Shown: positions 33,251-42,482, numbered from the stretch's first letter. The stretch is DNA of 64,000 nucleotides from Gemmatimonadales bacterium (GCA_009838765.1 VXQX01000076.1:16168-80167); one strand, 5' to 3'. Numbers and translations: made by a program. The notes: generated by a model not told the origin, from the sequence alone.

Positions 33251-34090
33251 ATGGATCGCGAGGATTTGTCGCCCAACATCCTTGAACGCTACCTCGAGGA
33301 ACTGGGTCGTTATCCGCTCCTGACCCCCAGTGAGGAACGTGAGACCGCCCGCTCGGCTCGCAGCGGCGATACCTCCGCCCTCGACCGTCTCATCCGCGCG
33401 AATCTGCGCTTCGTCATCTCCGTCGCCCGACGTTACCGCAACAAGGGACTGAGCTTCCTCGACCTCATTCAGGAGGGGAACGTCGGCCTGGTCATCGCCG
33501 CCCGGAAGTTCGACCCGGACCACGGGGTGAAGTTCATCAGCTACGCCGTGTGGTGGATTCGCCAGGCGATCCTGTCCGCCATCGCGAAGCAGGGCAGGCC
33601 GGTGCGGGTGCCACTCAATCGAGCGAACGAACTGGCGCGCATGATCCGCGCGCGGGGCGAACTGCGTCAGACCCTCGACCGTGAGCCCAGCGATCGGGAG
33701 CTTGCGGAGGAGACGGGGTTGAGGGTGCCCACCATCGCGCTGCTGCGGAGACTGAACGCACGCGAAGTTCGCCTCGACGCGCGGGTCGGGACCACCGACG
33801 ATGGCGATCTCGCGGAGCGGCTCCTCGCGGACGAGACGGATGTCGAAGAGGTGGTCGAACAGCGTCTGCTGAAGCGGCACATCGCCGAGGGGCTGCGCCG
33901 CCTGCGGCCGCGCGACGCCCGCGTGGTCCGGCTGTATTACGGACTGCAGGGTGAAGATCCGCACACGCTGGAGCAGATCGGCCGCCTGCTCGGCGTGACG
34001 CGCGAACGCGTCCGGCAGCTCCGGGATCGCGCGCTCCGCGAGTTGCGGGAAGGTCCCGAGGGACAGAGCCTCGCCACCTTCGCCACCTAG
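33251..34090 (+). CDS. Sigma-70 family RNA polymerase sigma factor, primary-like
   Basis: The product has 279 residues from ATG 33251, preceded by GAGGAAG. Region 1.2 is present near the start. Region 2 includes the core- and -10-binding run with FLDLIQEGNVGL and the FISYAVWWIRQAI segment, which is nearly identical to that of housekeeping sigma factors. Regions 3 and 4 follow, with LGVTRERVRQLRDRALREL as the -35 helix. Region 1.1 is missing, as in RpoS-like and other group 2 factors. It probably directs an alternative but sigma-70-like set of promoters. No anti-sigma gene lies next to it. A TAGCTT element sits about 100 bases upstream. Confidence 0.92.
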   Translation: MDREDLSPNILERYLEELGRYPLLTPSEERETARSARSGDTSALDRLIRANLRFVISVARRYRNKGLSFLDLIQEGNVGLVIAARKFDPDHGVKFISYAVWWIRQAILSAIAKQGRPVRVPLNRANELARMIRARGELRQTLDREPSDRELAEETGLRVPTIALLRRLNAREVRLDARVGTTDDGDLAERLLADETDVEEVVEQRLLKRHIAEGLRRLRPRDARVVRLYYGLQGEDPHTLEQIGRLLGVTRERVRQLRDRALRELREGPEGQSLATFAT

Positions 34091-34121
34091 TAGCGAGTCC
34101 GGAACGTCCCCTCTTGAGGCG

Positions 34122-35096
34122 GTGGCGCTGAAGCCGGTCGGGCTCTTCCAGCATCCCGACTGCAGCCGGCACGACACGGGCTGGGGTCACCCGGAGCACC
34201 AGGGAAGGCTCCGCGCCGTGATGAGCGCGCTCGAGCGGGCGCTGCCCGAGCTTCACGAGGATGTCCTCCCCGTCATGCCGCCCCCGGCGGATGTCGCCGC
34301 GCTCGAACGGGCCCACGCGCCGGCACACGTGGAACGGGTGCGGGCGGTCTGCGACCGGGCCATCGAGAGCGGAGGGATCGTGCGCATCGATCCCGATACC
34401 CCGGTCTCGCCGGGAAGCTGGGACGCCGCCGTCGCCGCGTCCGGGTGCGGCGTCGCGGCGGTGGACGCGGTCCTCGACGGAACGTGCCGCGCCGCTTTCT
34501 GCGCCGTGCGCCCGCCCGGCCACCACGCGACGCCGGACCGGGCGATGGGCTTCTGCCTCTTCAACCACATCGCCGTGGCCGCCCGTCACGCGCTGGCGCG
34601 GCCGGAAGTCGAGCGGGTGCTCATCGTGGACTGGGACGTGCACCACGGGAACGGGACCCAGGACATCTTCTACGAGGATCCCGCCGTCTTCTTCCTCTCG
34701 ATGCACCAGCACCCGCTCTTCCCCGGCACCGGGTCCGCCGCGGAGCGGGGACGGGCGGCGGGAGAAGGGACAACGCTGAACCTGCCCATGCCCGCGGGGC
34801 TCCCGCCCGAGCGCTACGTGGAGGCGCTGCTCGACGGGGTCGATCGGGCGCTGGCCCGCTTCGAGCCCGACCTCACGCTCATCTCCGCCGGGTTCGACGC
34901 CGGGGCGGACGATCCGCTGGGGGGCTTCACGCTCACCCCGGCGCACTTCGGCACGCTGACCCACGAGGTCGTCGGACGGACGCGGGACGCAGCCCGAAAC
35001 CGCGTGGTCTCCTTCCTCGAGGGCGGTTACAATCCCGACGAACTGGGACGCAACGTCGTCTCGCACCTGACCGCCCTGCGCGACGCCACGAGCTGA
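34122..35096 (+). CDS. Histone deacetylase-like amidohydrolase (class II/acetoin-utilisation family)
   Basis: The product has 324 residues from a GTG at 34122. The zinc-enzyme signature is intact: the double histidine in RPPGHHAT, DWDVHHGNGT with two ligands, a third Asp in DAGADDPLGG, and the GGYNPDEL end. Bacterial members deacetylate acetylpolyamines, acetylated proteins or small amides. It lies 31 bases after the sigma factor gene and 49 before the peptidase gene, so it may be part of a peptide- or amide-use unit. The substrate cannot be read from the sequence. Confidence 0.9.
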   Translation: MALKPVGLFQHPDCSRHDTGWGHPEHQGRLRAVMSALERALPELHEDVLPVMPPPADVAALERAHAPAHVERVRAVCDRAIESGGIVRIDPDTPVSPGSWDAAVAASGCGVAAVDAVLDGTCRAAFCAVRPPGHHATPDRAMGFCLFNHIAVAARHALARPEVERVLIVDWDVHHGNGTQDIFYEDPAVFFLSMHQHPLFPGTGSAAERGRAAGEGTTLNLPMPAGLPPERYVEALLDGVDRALARFEPDLTLISAGFDAGADDPLGGFTLTPAHFGTLTHEVVGRTRDAARNRVVSFLEGGYNPDELGRNVVSHLTALRDATS

Positions 35097-35145
35097 CCGC
35101 CCCGAACGCGCCCCGAACGCGCCCCCGCAGAACAGGAGCCCGGCC

Positions 35146-36381
35146 TTGCCCGACCTCGCTGCCACCTTCCTGGAGACCGCATCCCGGGAACTCGAACGCC
35201 AGAAAATCGACGCCTGGCTGCTGTACGACTTCCGGGCCCTCAATCCGCTGGCAGCGCACCTCGTCGGCCTGCCCGAAGGCCAGAAGCGCCGGTACTTCGT
35301 CCTCATCGAGCCGGGGCGGACGCCGCACGCGCTCGTCCAGAAGATCGAGGTGTCGGGGTGGGAGGGGTGGCCGCACCGGCTCACGAGCTACGTCGGCTGG
35401 GACGAGATGGAGACGGCGCTCCGCGAGATGTTGCGGGGAATGGATACGGTCGCGATGGAGGTGAGCCCCCGGGACTCGATCCCGTACGTGGACTACGTCC
35501 CCGCCGGCGTCGTCGAACTGGTGGAATCGCTCGGGCCCCGGGTCGTCAGTTCGGTGGACCTGATCTCCGGGACGGCGGCGCAGTGGGGGGCGCACGGGCA
35601 CGCCCTGCACCACGCGGCGGCCGAAATCCTGGCGCGGACCGCGCGCACGGCGTTCGAGTTGGCGGCGCGCGCGGCGGGGCTGGCGCCCGAGCCGGACCCC
35701 GGGACGGCCGCCGCCTTCGACACCTCCCGCGAGCCGATCCCGGTCACGGAGCACGACCTGGCCGAATGGATCCGGGCGCGGCTGCGCGCCGAGGGCCTGA
35801 CGGAGACGGACACGATCGTCGCGGTGGGTCCCAACGCCGCCAAACCGCACTACGAACCTCAGGCTGAGGGATCGTCGGCCCTCGCGGCAGACCAGGTGTT
35901 CATGGTGGACCTGTGGGGGCGCGTGGCCGGGGAGCCCGACGCCGTCTTCGCCGACCAGACCTGGATGGGCTTCCTCGGTCCGGAGCCGGCCCCCGAGGTG
36001 ACCGCCGGCTGGGATGCGGTCGTGGCGGCCCGCGACGCGGCGGTCGAAGTCATCCGGCGGAATCCGGGCGCCACCGGTGCGGACGCGGACCGGGCGGCCC
36101 GGGAGGTGCTGATCGCGCGCGGCTACGAAGACGCGATCTTCCATCGCACCGGACACGGGATCGACCGCGGACTCCACGGCGTCGGTCCCACCCTCGACAG
36201 CATCGAGATGCGGGATGACCGGAGGCTCGTGGCGGGCGTCGGCTTCTCCGTCGAGCCGGGCGTCTACCTGGAGGGTCGCTTCGGCCACCGGACGGAAGTC
36301 GACGTCTACATGCGCGAGGACGGGCCCGAAGTCACTCCGTCCCGCATCCAGTACAGCCTCTGGCGGACGGCCGGCGCATGA
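35146..36381 (+). CDS. M24 family metallopeptidase (Xaa-Pro peptidase-like)
   Basis: The product has 411 residues from a TTG at 35146 with an AGGAG site. Residues 1-150 are the non-catalytic creatinase-like N-domain, and residues 160-400 the pita-bread catalytic domain. The metal ligands appear in order: Asp in MVDLWG, Asp in VFADQTW, His in HRTGHGIDRG, Glu in SVEPGVY and Glu in HRTEVDV. It would cleave the N-terminal residue before proline in peptides. Its stop overlaps the epimerase start (ATGA), so both probably serve peptide breakdown. Confidence 0.88.
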   Translation: MPDLAATFLETASRELERQKIDAWLLYDFRALNPLAAHLVGLPEGQKRRYFVLIEPGRTPHALVQKIEVSGWEGWPHRLTSYVGWDEMETALREMLRGMDTVAMEVSPRDSIPYVDYVPAGVVELVESLGPRVVSSVDLISGTAAQWGAHGHALHHAAAEILARTARTAFELAARAAGLAPEPDPGTAAAFDTSREPIPVTEHDLAEWIRARLRAEGLTETDTIVAVGPNAAKPHYEPQAEGSSALAADQVFMVDLWGRVAGEPDAVFADQTWMGFLGPEPAPEVTAGWDAVVAARDAAVEVIRRNPGATGADADRAAREVLIARGYEDAIFHRTGHGIDRGLHGVGPTLDSIEMRDDRRLVAGVGFSVEPGVYLEGRFGHRTEVDVYMREDGPEVTPSRIQYSLWRTAGA

Positions 36382-37415
36382 GAATCTCATGGGAGCCGTT
36401 CCACGTCGAGACGGCGCACCCCTTCGGCATCAGCCGCGGCGTGAAGACGGGCGACGACCTGGTGTGGGTGCGACTGGAGCACGAAGGGATCGAGGGCTGG
36501 GGCGAGGCGGATCCGTCCGGGTACTACGGGGAAACAGCGGACACGGTGGAGGCCGCGCTGAAGAAGCTGGCGCCCCGCATCGAGGAGGTGGATGACCCGT
36601 TCGGGCTCGAGAACATCGAGCGGGACCTCGCGAGCCTCCTCGGCCGCAACGGATCGGCCCGCTGCGCCATCTCGTCGGCGCTTCACGACTGGGTCGGAAA
36701 GCGCGCCGGGCTTCCGCTCTGGAAGCTCTGGGGCCTGGATCCGGCCGCCGCGCCGCTCAGTTCGTTCACGATCGGGATCGACGCTCCGGAAGTGATGGCG
36801 CGGAAGACGCGCGAGGCCGAGGCGTGGCCCATCCTCAAGATCAAGCTCGGGAGCGACGATGACGAAGCGCGGCTGAGCGCCGTCAGGGGCGCGGCGCCCG
36901 AAAAGATCCTGCGCGTGGACGCGAACGCGGCCTGGACGCCGGCGGAAGCGGTGGAGGGGATCGCGATGTGCGCCGAGTACGGGGTGGAGTTTGTGGAGCA
37001 GCCGCTCCCGGCGACGGAGAACGACGAGCTCGCCTTCGTCCGCTCGCGCGCGGTTCTCCCCATCGTCGTGGACGAGTCGAGCATCGTGGCGAGCGACATC
37101 CCGCGACTCGATGGCCTCGTCGACGGCATCAACATCAAGCTCGCCAAGTGCGGAGGTCCAAGAGAGGCGCTGCGCATGATCCACACCGCGCGCGCCTGCG
37201 GCCTCTCGGTCATGCTCGGGTGCATGCTCGAGACGAGCCTCGGGATCGCGCCGGCGGCGCACCTGGCCCCGCTCGTGGACTACGCGGACCTGGATGGCGC
37301 CGCGCTCCTCCGTACCGATCCGTTCACGGGCCCGCACCTCGAGCAGGGTCGAATCGTTCTGCCCGACGGTCCGGGACTCGGCGTCGAGCGCGCAGCGGCG
37401 GGGGCGCCCGCCTGA
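36378..37415 (+). CDS. Dipeptide epimerase, enolase superfamily (L-Ala-D/L-Glu type)
   Basis: The product has 345 residues. The muconate-lactonizing-enzyme subgroup signatures are complete: the base lysine in LKIKLGS, metal ligands in RVDANAAWT, VEQPLP and VDESS, and the second lysine in NIKLAKCGG. These residues fit dipeptide epimerases that convert L-Ala-D-Glu (from murein) or related dipeptides. It is coupled to the M24 peptidase by an ATGA overlap, and its own stop overlaps the next gene. Substrate preference is not fixed by the sequence. Confidence 0.85.
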   Translation: MRISWEPFHVETAHPFGISRGVKTGDDLVWVRLEHEGIEGWGEADPSGYYGETADTVEAALKKLAPRIEEVDDPFGLENIERDLASLLGRNGSARCAISSALHDWVGKRAGLPLWKLWGLDPAAAPLSSFTIGIDAPEVMARKTREAEAWPILKIKLGSDDDEARLSAVRGAAPEKILRVDANAAWTPAEAVEGIAMCAEYGVEFVEQPLPATENDELAFVRSRAVLPIVVDESSIVASDIPRLDGLVDGINIKLAKCGGPREALRMIHTARACGLSVMLGCMLETSLGIAPAAHLAPLVDYADLDGAALLRTDPFTGPHLEQGRIVLPDGPGLGVERAAAGAPA

Positions 37416-38104
37416 GCGATCGAACGGCCGCGGTCAAGATCTGCTGCATCGGGAGTCCCGAGGAGGCCGCGCTCGCCGCCCGCTGCGGGGCCACGGCGAT
37501 CGGGCTCGTCTCCGCGATGCCGAGCGGGCCGGGGGTCATCGACGAGGCCGCGATCCGCCGCGTCGTGGCGGGGGCCCCGCGCGGCGTCGCGACCTTCCTG
37601 CTCACGTCGCGGACGGACCCCGAGAAGATCGCGGCCCAGCAGCGCCGGACCCGGGCCGACACGCTGCAGCTCGTGGACCGGCTCGCGCCCGAGGCGCTCC
37701 GCAGCCTGCGCCGCCGGCTGCCGGGCGTCTCGATCGTTCAGGTCGTCCATGTCCGGGGAGAGCACTCGGTGGAGGAGGCGGTCGCGGTGGCGCCGCTCGT
37801 CGATGCGGTCCTGCTCGACTCGGGGGACCCGGACCTCCCCGTGCGGCAGCTCGGAGGTACGGGTCGCGTCCACGACTGGAGCCACAGCCGCGCCATCGTC
37901 GAGCGGGCCGGCTGCCCCGTCTACCTCGCGGGCGGCCTCCGCCCAGCCAACGTGGCCGCCGCGCTGCGCGCCGTCCGTCCCTTCGGCGTGGATGTCTGTT
38001 CGGGAGTGAGAACGGACGGGCGAATCGACGAAGGGCTGCTGCGCCGCTTCATGCGCGCGGCGCGGGGCAGCGGGAAAGACGGGCGCGTCCGGCTGCGCCG
38101 CTAG
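37412..38104 (+). CDS. Phosphoribosylanthranilate isomerase-like (TrpF-like) barrel protein
   Basis: The product is about 230 residues. The homologous region begins at once (VKICCIG), and the only possible start in frame near it is a CTG at 37412, overlapping the epimerase stop as CTGA. The TrpF frame is clear: the first catalytic cysteine in VKIC, the Asp in AVLLDSGD, and the phosphate-binding LAGGLRPANV near the end. Two features differ from true TrpF: the QLHG motif reads QLVDRL, and the terminal SGVE motif reads SGVRT. It has no trp neighbours. It may act on another phosphosugar, so I do not give the symbol. Confidence 0.75.
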   Translation: MSDRTAAVKICCIGSPEEAALAARCGATAIGLVSAMPSGPGVIDEAAIRRVVAGAPRGVATFLLTSRTDPEKIAAQQRRTRADTLQLVDRLAPEALRSLRRRLPGVSIVQVVHVRGEHSVEEAVAVAPLVDAVLLDSGDPDLPVRQLGGTGRVHDWSHSRAIVERAGCPVYLAGGLRPANVAAALRAVRPFGVDVCSGVRTDGRIDEGLLRRFMRAARGSGKDGRVRLRR

Positions 38105-39414
38105 CCCGTCACCTGGGCGCCGCGCCGGCACGCGAGCACGAGTTCCTCCGTCTCCGACGCCTCGCACGCCCCGCGCCGTCCGGCTTCGTCCGCGTAGAGC
38201 GAGTAGAGCGCCTCTCCCATCGCTTCGTGACACCGCGGCTTGGCCGAGTCTTCGAGGGCGCCGCAGAACGAGAACCCGGCGTCCGTCGTCGCGGTCACGT
38301 CCACGAAGTTCCGGACGACGCCCACGTAGCACCACACGCGATAATCCTCCGGCGACTTCCGGCACTCGCTGCGTGCATCGTCTTCGTCCTGCAGCGTGCG
38401 GCCGCTGATGTCGCGGCCGAGGCTCATGAAGCAGTCGTCTCGCCAATCATCGGGCGCGTCGAGACAGGAGGAGGCCGCGTCCGCGATGTCCCCTTCGTTG
38501 TGCCAGAGCATGGCGGACGTCTGCATCAGATAACAGGAGGTCAGGTACTTCTCGTCCAGAATCGAGCAGGGATAGTGCGGGTCGTCGACGCGCAGCGCCT
38601 CGAAGGGTTCGATGCCCTCGGCCATTGCCACCGCCCCGTGGACGTGCGCGCCCGCGCCGTGGTCCGAGGCGGCGGCCTCTTCGCCCGCCCCTCCCTCCGA
38701 GGCGTTCCCGGCGGACACAAGTGCGGCGGCCGGATGGTGAGGAGCGACCGCGTTGACCACGTTCTCCATGAACGCCCCGCCGTAGCACGAGTTCCGGTTC
38801 CAATCGTTCGTCAGCAGATCGCAGCCGTCGAGGGCCATGAGAAGGTGGTGGCCGTAGTACATCGTCAGACCGTGTCCGAGCCCGTGCAGGCACTGGAAGA
38901 GCAGCCAGCGGTCGGCGGGGTCCGCTTCGTAGGGTTCGCAGAGCCCGGCGACGCTCTGCCCGTCCGGTTCGCCCGTGGCGATGAAGTAGGCCTGGACGAC
39001 GCCGTGGTAGCACCCCGACTGGAAGATCTCCGTGCACTCCTCGAAGGCATCGGTAAAAGTCTCTCCGGGCGAGTAGGCGTTGATGCCGATCGCGTGCGTG
39101 AGGACATGGGACTGCGACTGAACCGCCCGGTCCACGGCGGCCAGCGACTCGAGCATGTCCAGCGCCGCAACGGTCCCGGATTCGGCAAGTTCGTCGAGGA
39201 GCCGCGCTTCATAGCATGCCTGCTTCTCCTCCCACGCCAACTCGCCGCATGCCTCGAACGCGGCCAGCGCCTCGGCAGAAGTCCCGGGCGGCAACGACGG
39301 CCCCCCGCAGGCCGACCACGCGATCCCGATCGCCATGACAAGCCCGAGACTCCGACCCCGACGGCGCCGGTGGACCCCCATGGACACGACGGTCCGCGAT
39401 CCCGATTCGCTCAT
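38101..39414 (-). CDS. Secreted protein with nine cysteine-pair repeats, function unknown
   Basis: The product has 437 residues from ATG 39414 (GGGAGAGGGA upstream). The first 36 residues form a signal ending at Cys36, possibly a lipobox though the -3 residue is Trp. After it, 18 cysteines form nine pairs, C-x(6-16)-C, each usually followed by an aromatic or bulky residue and then a small one: for example CYHG, CLHG, CYGG, CYLM, CFMS, CYVG. The part at about residues 100-190 is also rich in histidine (THAIG, YHGVV, LHGLGHG, YGHH). The plan resembles disulfide-stapled helical-hairpin repeats such as Hcp/Sel1 proteins, but I do not recognise the family. It is convergent with the TrpF-like gene (stops overlap by 4 bases). 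Confidence 0.8.
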   Translation of the reverse strand: MSESGSRTVVSMGVHRRRRGRSLGLVMAIGIAWSACGGPSLPPGTSAEALAAFEACGELAWEEKQACYEARLLDELAESGTVAALDMLESLAAVDRAVQSQSHVLTHAIGINAYSPGETFTDAFEECTEIFQSGCYHGVVQAYFIATGEPDGQSVAGLCEPYEADPADRWLLFQCLHGLGHGLTMYYGHHLLMALDGCDLLTNDWNRNSCYGGAFMENVVNAVAPHHPAAALVSAGNASEGGAGEEAAASDHGAGAHVHGAVAMAEGIEPFEALRVDDPHYPCSILDEKYLTSCYLMQTSAMLWHNEGDIADAASSCLDAPDDWRDDCFMSLGRDISGRTLQDEDDARSECRKSPEDYRVWCYVGVVRNFVDVTATTDAGFSFCGALEDSAKPRCHEAMGEALYSLYADEAGRRGACEASETEELVLACRRGAQVTG

Positions 39415-39518
39415 TCCCTCTCCCTCGTTCTTTGCCGACCACAGCCAGCGGCGCCCGGAGCACAACCTGCCGGAGCGCGGTCCTCCCAACAAGCAAGGCG
39501 CGGAGCCCGACGGTCCGC

Positions 39519-41888
39519 TCAAAGGAGCGCCTCGGGATCGCGGTCGATCTCGAGGCGGAGACCCGAGCCGGGCTGGCCCCGCCGCTCTCCCAGAAAGCGA
39601 AGGACTCCGCCGAGCGTCGCGGCGCGGTCGGCCTTGATCAGGAAGTGCCACCTCCATCGCTCCCGAAGCCGGTCGATGGGGCAGGGGGCCGGTCCGATGA
39701 CCTCGATTCCCGCAAGCCCGCGACCTCGAATCAGCCGGCGCGTCCACTCGGACAGTTCCTCCGCGACGTCGATCACCCGGGACTCCGTTTTTCCCGAGAT
39801 GACGAGGTTCGCGAGCCGGCGGTGCGGCGGATAGCCGGGTTCCTCCCGGTCCCCGAGTTCGCGTTCCGCGAAACCGACGTAGTCGTGCTCCGCGGCCGCG
39901 GCGAGCGCGTAGTGCCGCGGACGCGAGGTCTGGACGAGCACCTCGCCCGGTTCCTCGCCCCGCCCGGCGCGCCCGGCGACCTGCTCCAGCAGTTGGAAGG
40001 TCCGTTCGCTGGCGCGGAAGTCCGGGAGATGGAGACCGACATCCGCGTTGATCACTCCGACGAGCGTGACCTGCGGGAAGTCGAGGCCCTTGGCGATCAT
40101 CTGTGTGCCGAGCAGGATGTCGACCTCTCGCCGCCGAAACGCGTCGAGAATCTCGACGTGCGCCCACTTGGAACCCGTGGTGTCGAGGTCCATGCGGGCG
40201 ATGCCGGCTTCGGGAAACAGCTCGCCCACGCGGCGTTCGACCTGTTCGGTGCCGATCCCGGCGTAGCGCGGCGCGGGTCCGCCGCACTCGCCGCAACTGG
40301 ACGGTGGCGGGCTCGTCGCGCCGCAGTGATGACACACGAGTTGCCTGCGCCGGCGATGATACGTGAGGGTCACGGAGCAGGCGTCGCAGCTCCACACATG
40401 ACCGCAGCCTGCGCACTCCGCGAAGGAGGCGTATCCGCGGCGGTTGAGAAACAGGATGGTCTGCTCGCCCCGTGCGAGCCGAGCGGCGATCGCCTCCCGC
40501 AGCCGTCCGGACAAGACCCGCGGTCCGCCGCCCGGAAGGGGGGCCTCCGCCTCCCGTCCCGGACTCCCGCCGGCGTCGGCGCGCAGGTCGACGAGCTCCA
40601 TCGAAGGGAGCCCGTGGCCCGTCACCCGTTCCTCGAGTTCGAGCAGGCGATAGCGCCCCGTCCGCGCATTCTCCCAGCTCTCGAGGGCGGGCGTCGCGGA
40701 CCCGAGCACGCACAGAGCATCTTCCAGCCGAGCGCGCACGATCGCGACGGACCGGGCGTGGTAGCGTGGCACGTCGGACTGCTTGTAGCTGCTCTCGTGT
40801 TCCTCGTCGACGATGATCGCGCCCAGATTTCGGACCGGCGCGAACACCGCCGAGCGCGGCCCGATCGCGATTCGCTTTCTGCCCTCGCGCAGGCTGCGCC
40901 AGGCGTCGAACCGCTCCCCGTCCGAGAGTCCCGAATGCAGCACCGTGACCTCGTCGCCGAAGCGGGCGCGGAAGCGCTGCACGGTCTGGGGGGTGAGCGC
41001 GATCTCCGGCACGAGGACGATGCCGGAGCGGCCCAGTCCGAGTTGACGCTCCAGCACCTCGAGGTAGACGGCGGTCTTACCCGAGCCCGTCACGCCGCGC
41101 AGGAGAGCGACCCGCCCCGGAGCGTCGAGCCGTTCGAGGTCGCCCACGACCCGAGCCTGGTCCGGAGTCAGCGTGAACCGGGCCTCCGGCTCGACGGGGC
41201 CGGCGAACGGGTCCCGCTCCACTTCGCGCTCGACGAACTCCGCGAGCCGCCGCTCCAGGAGCCCGTTGAGCACGCCGCGGCTGAAGCCGAGTTGCTTCAC
41301 CAGGTGTCCGACACTCGCCTGTCCGCCCACCGACTCGAGCATCTCGTACAACTCGCGCTGCCGCTTCGCCCGCCCGAAGACGCGGTCGCGTTCGCTGAGC
41401 GTTCGCAGTTCGCGCACGAGCCGCAGCACGCGCTCAGTGCGAGGTCTTCCGGGACTCCCGCCCCTGCCGGCGCGGGATCCGAGTGCGCCCGGGGGAAGGG
41501 CCGCCCTCAGGACCACGCCGAGCGGCGCCACGTAGTAGTCCGAGATCCATCGGCAGAGGTCGAGGAGGGGCGGGTCGATCACCGGCGCTTCGTCCAGGGC
41601 GCCCCGAAGCTCCCGTAATCGCGGTTTCCGTTCCCGGTCCGCCCTCAGCCCGAGGCGGTCCACGACGCCTACCGCCGTCCCGGCGCCGAGCGGCACTCGA
41701 ACGCGCATGCCCGGCTCCACGACGCCGACGAGAGGGGTGGGGATCGAGTACGCGAGCGTACCGAGGAATGTCCGCGCGACAGCGACCTCGCACACGCCGG
41801 CGGAGCCGGCCTCCCGCGGCGCCTTCACGCGGGGGCCATCGCTTGACACGTCGCAGCCGGATTGCTTGTTTTCCGCCACCGAATCCAA
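39519..41888 (-). CDS. priA: Primosomal replication restart helicase PriA
   Basis: The product has 789 residues. The N-terminal 3'-end-binding domain (SIPTPLVGVVEPGMRVRVPLG pattern) is followed by the helicase with RGVTGSGKTAVY (Walker A) and IVDEEHESSYK. The two-zinc region carries eight cysteines (pairs C-x2-C in CAGCG, CDAC, CHHC, CGEC), and the later motifs GTQMIAKGLDFPQV and QVAGRAGRG complete the family. It restarts stalled replication forks. It is divergent from the HNH gene; the two starts are only 12 bases apart, so they share a regulatory region. Confidence 0.96.
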   Translation of the reverse strand: MDSVAENKQSGCDVSSDGPRVKAPREAGSAGVCEVAVARTFLGTLAYSIPTPLVGVVEPGMRVRVPLGAGTAVGVVDRLGLRADRERKPRLRELRGALDEAPVIDPPLLDLCRWISDYYVAPLGVVLRAALPPGALGSRAGRGGSPGRPRTERVLRLVRELRTLSERDRVFGRAKRQRELYEMLESVGGQASVGHLVKQLGFSRGVLNGLLERRLAEFVEREVERDPFAGPVEPEARFTLTPDQARVVGDLERLDAPGRVALLRGVTGSGKTAVYLEVLERQLGLGRSGIVLVPEIALTPQTVQRFRARFGDEVTVLHSGLSDGERFDAWRSLREGRKRIAIGPRSAVFAPVRNLGAIIVDEEHESSYKQSDVPRYHARSVAIVRARLEDALCVLGSATPALESWENARTGRYRLLELEERVTGHGLPSMELVDLRADAGGSPGREAEAPLPGGGPRVLSGRLREAIAARLARGEQTILFLNRRGYASFAECAGCGHVWSCDACSVTLTYHRRRRQLVCHHCGATSPPPSSCGECGGPAPRYAGIGTEQVERRVGELFPEAGIARMDLDTTGSKWAHVEILDAFRRREVDILLGTQMIAKGLDFPQVTLVGVINADVGLHLPDFRASERTFQLLEQVAGRAGRGEEPGEVLVQTSRPRHYALAAAAEHDYVGFAERELGDREEPGYPPHRRLANLVISGKTESRVIDVAEELSEWTRRLIRGRGLAGIEVIGPAPCPIDRLRERWRWHFLIKADRAATLGGVLRFLGERRGQPGSGLRLEIDRDPEALL
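41843..41871 (+). promoter_or_regulatory. Possible promoter for the HNH gene, inside the priA 5' end
   Basis: TTGACA (41843-41848) is a perfect -35. Seventeen bases on lies TTGTTT, a poor -10. It lies within the first codons of priA on the other strand, as expected given the 12-base gap between the divergent genes. Confidence 0.3.
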
Positions 41889-41900
41889 GGGGGGTCGCTC

Positions 41901-42449
41901 ATGGGCTGTCTGGCCCTGAACGCTTCATACGAGCCGTTGACGATCATTCCGGTCCGGCGCGCCGTTCGCCTGCTCATCGACCGGAAAGCCGCCGCGCTGG
42001 AGGTGGATTCGGAACGTCCCATCCGATCCGAGCGCGTTCGGATGGATACGCCCGTCGTCATCCGCCTCGTCCGGTTCATCCAGATCCCCCGCCGTTTCCG
42101 CCGCCAGGTCACGAACACCTTCCTGTTCGCGCGCGACGCCTATCGCTGTCAGTACTGCGGCCGCCACCGGCGGGAACTGGGGTATCGCGAGTCGCTGACC
42201 CGCGATCACGTGACTCCGATTTCGCGCGGCGGAGACAACGGGTGGTCGAACGTGGTTACGGCCTGCAGCAAGTGCAACCTGAAGAAGGCGGACCGTCTGC
42301 TGGCCGAATGCGGGTTCTCGCTCCCGGTGGAGCCCCGCGAACCCAACCACGTCGAGCTGATCTGGGCCGTCCGCAGCGTCACGCCGGTGCAGGCGCGGTA
42401 CATCGGCATGTTCTATGGCGAGGACGTGCTGCAAGCGCTGACGCCCTGA
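41901..42449 (+). CDS. HNH endonuclease family protein
   Basis: The product has 182 residues from ATG 41901; earlier starts would run into priA. The zinc knuckle begins with FARDAYRCQYCG, and the HNH core follows: RDHVTPISRGGDNGWSN and then TACSKCNLKKADR, giving two C-x2-C pairs around the H-N-N core. The N-terminus ALNASYEPL is shared by a widespread, stand-alone HNH family found in many free-living bacteria. These are usually not mobile; a role in DNA repair or defence is possible but unproved. Confidence 0.9.
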   Translation: MGCLALNASYEPLTIIPVRRAVRLLIDRKAAALEVDSERPIRSERVRMDTPVVIRLVRFIQIPRRFRRQVTNTFLFARDAYRCQYCGRHRRELGYRESLTRDHVTPISRGGDNGWSNVVTACSKCNLKKADRLLAECGFSLPVEPREPNHVELIWAVRSVTPVQARYIGMFYGEDVLQALTP

Positions 42450-42482
42450 GTTCGGCCCGGCCGGTCGGCTGATCGCACCGTC

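Noticed and set aside
41901..42449. HNH gene as a homing endonuclease or mobile element
   Set aside because: It has its own promoter candidate, typical chromosomal family features and no intron, intein or repeat borders.
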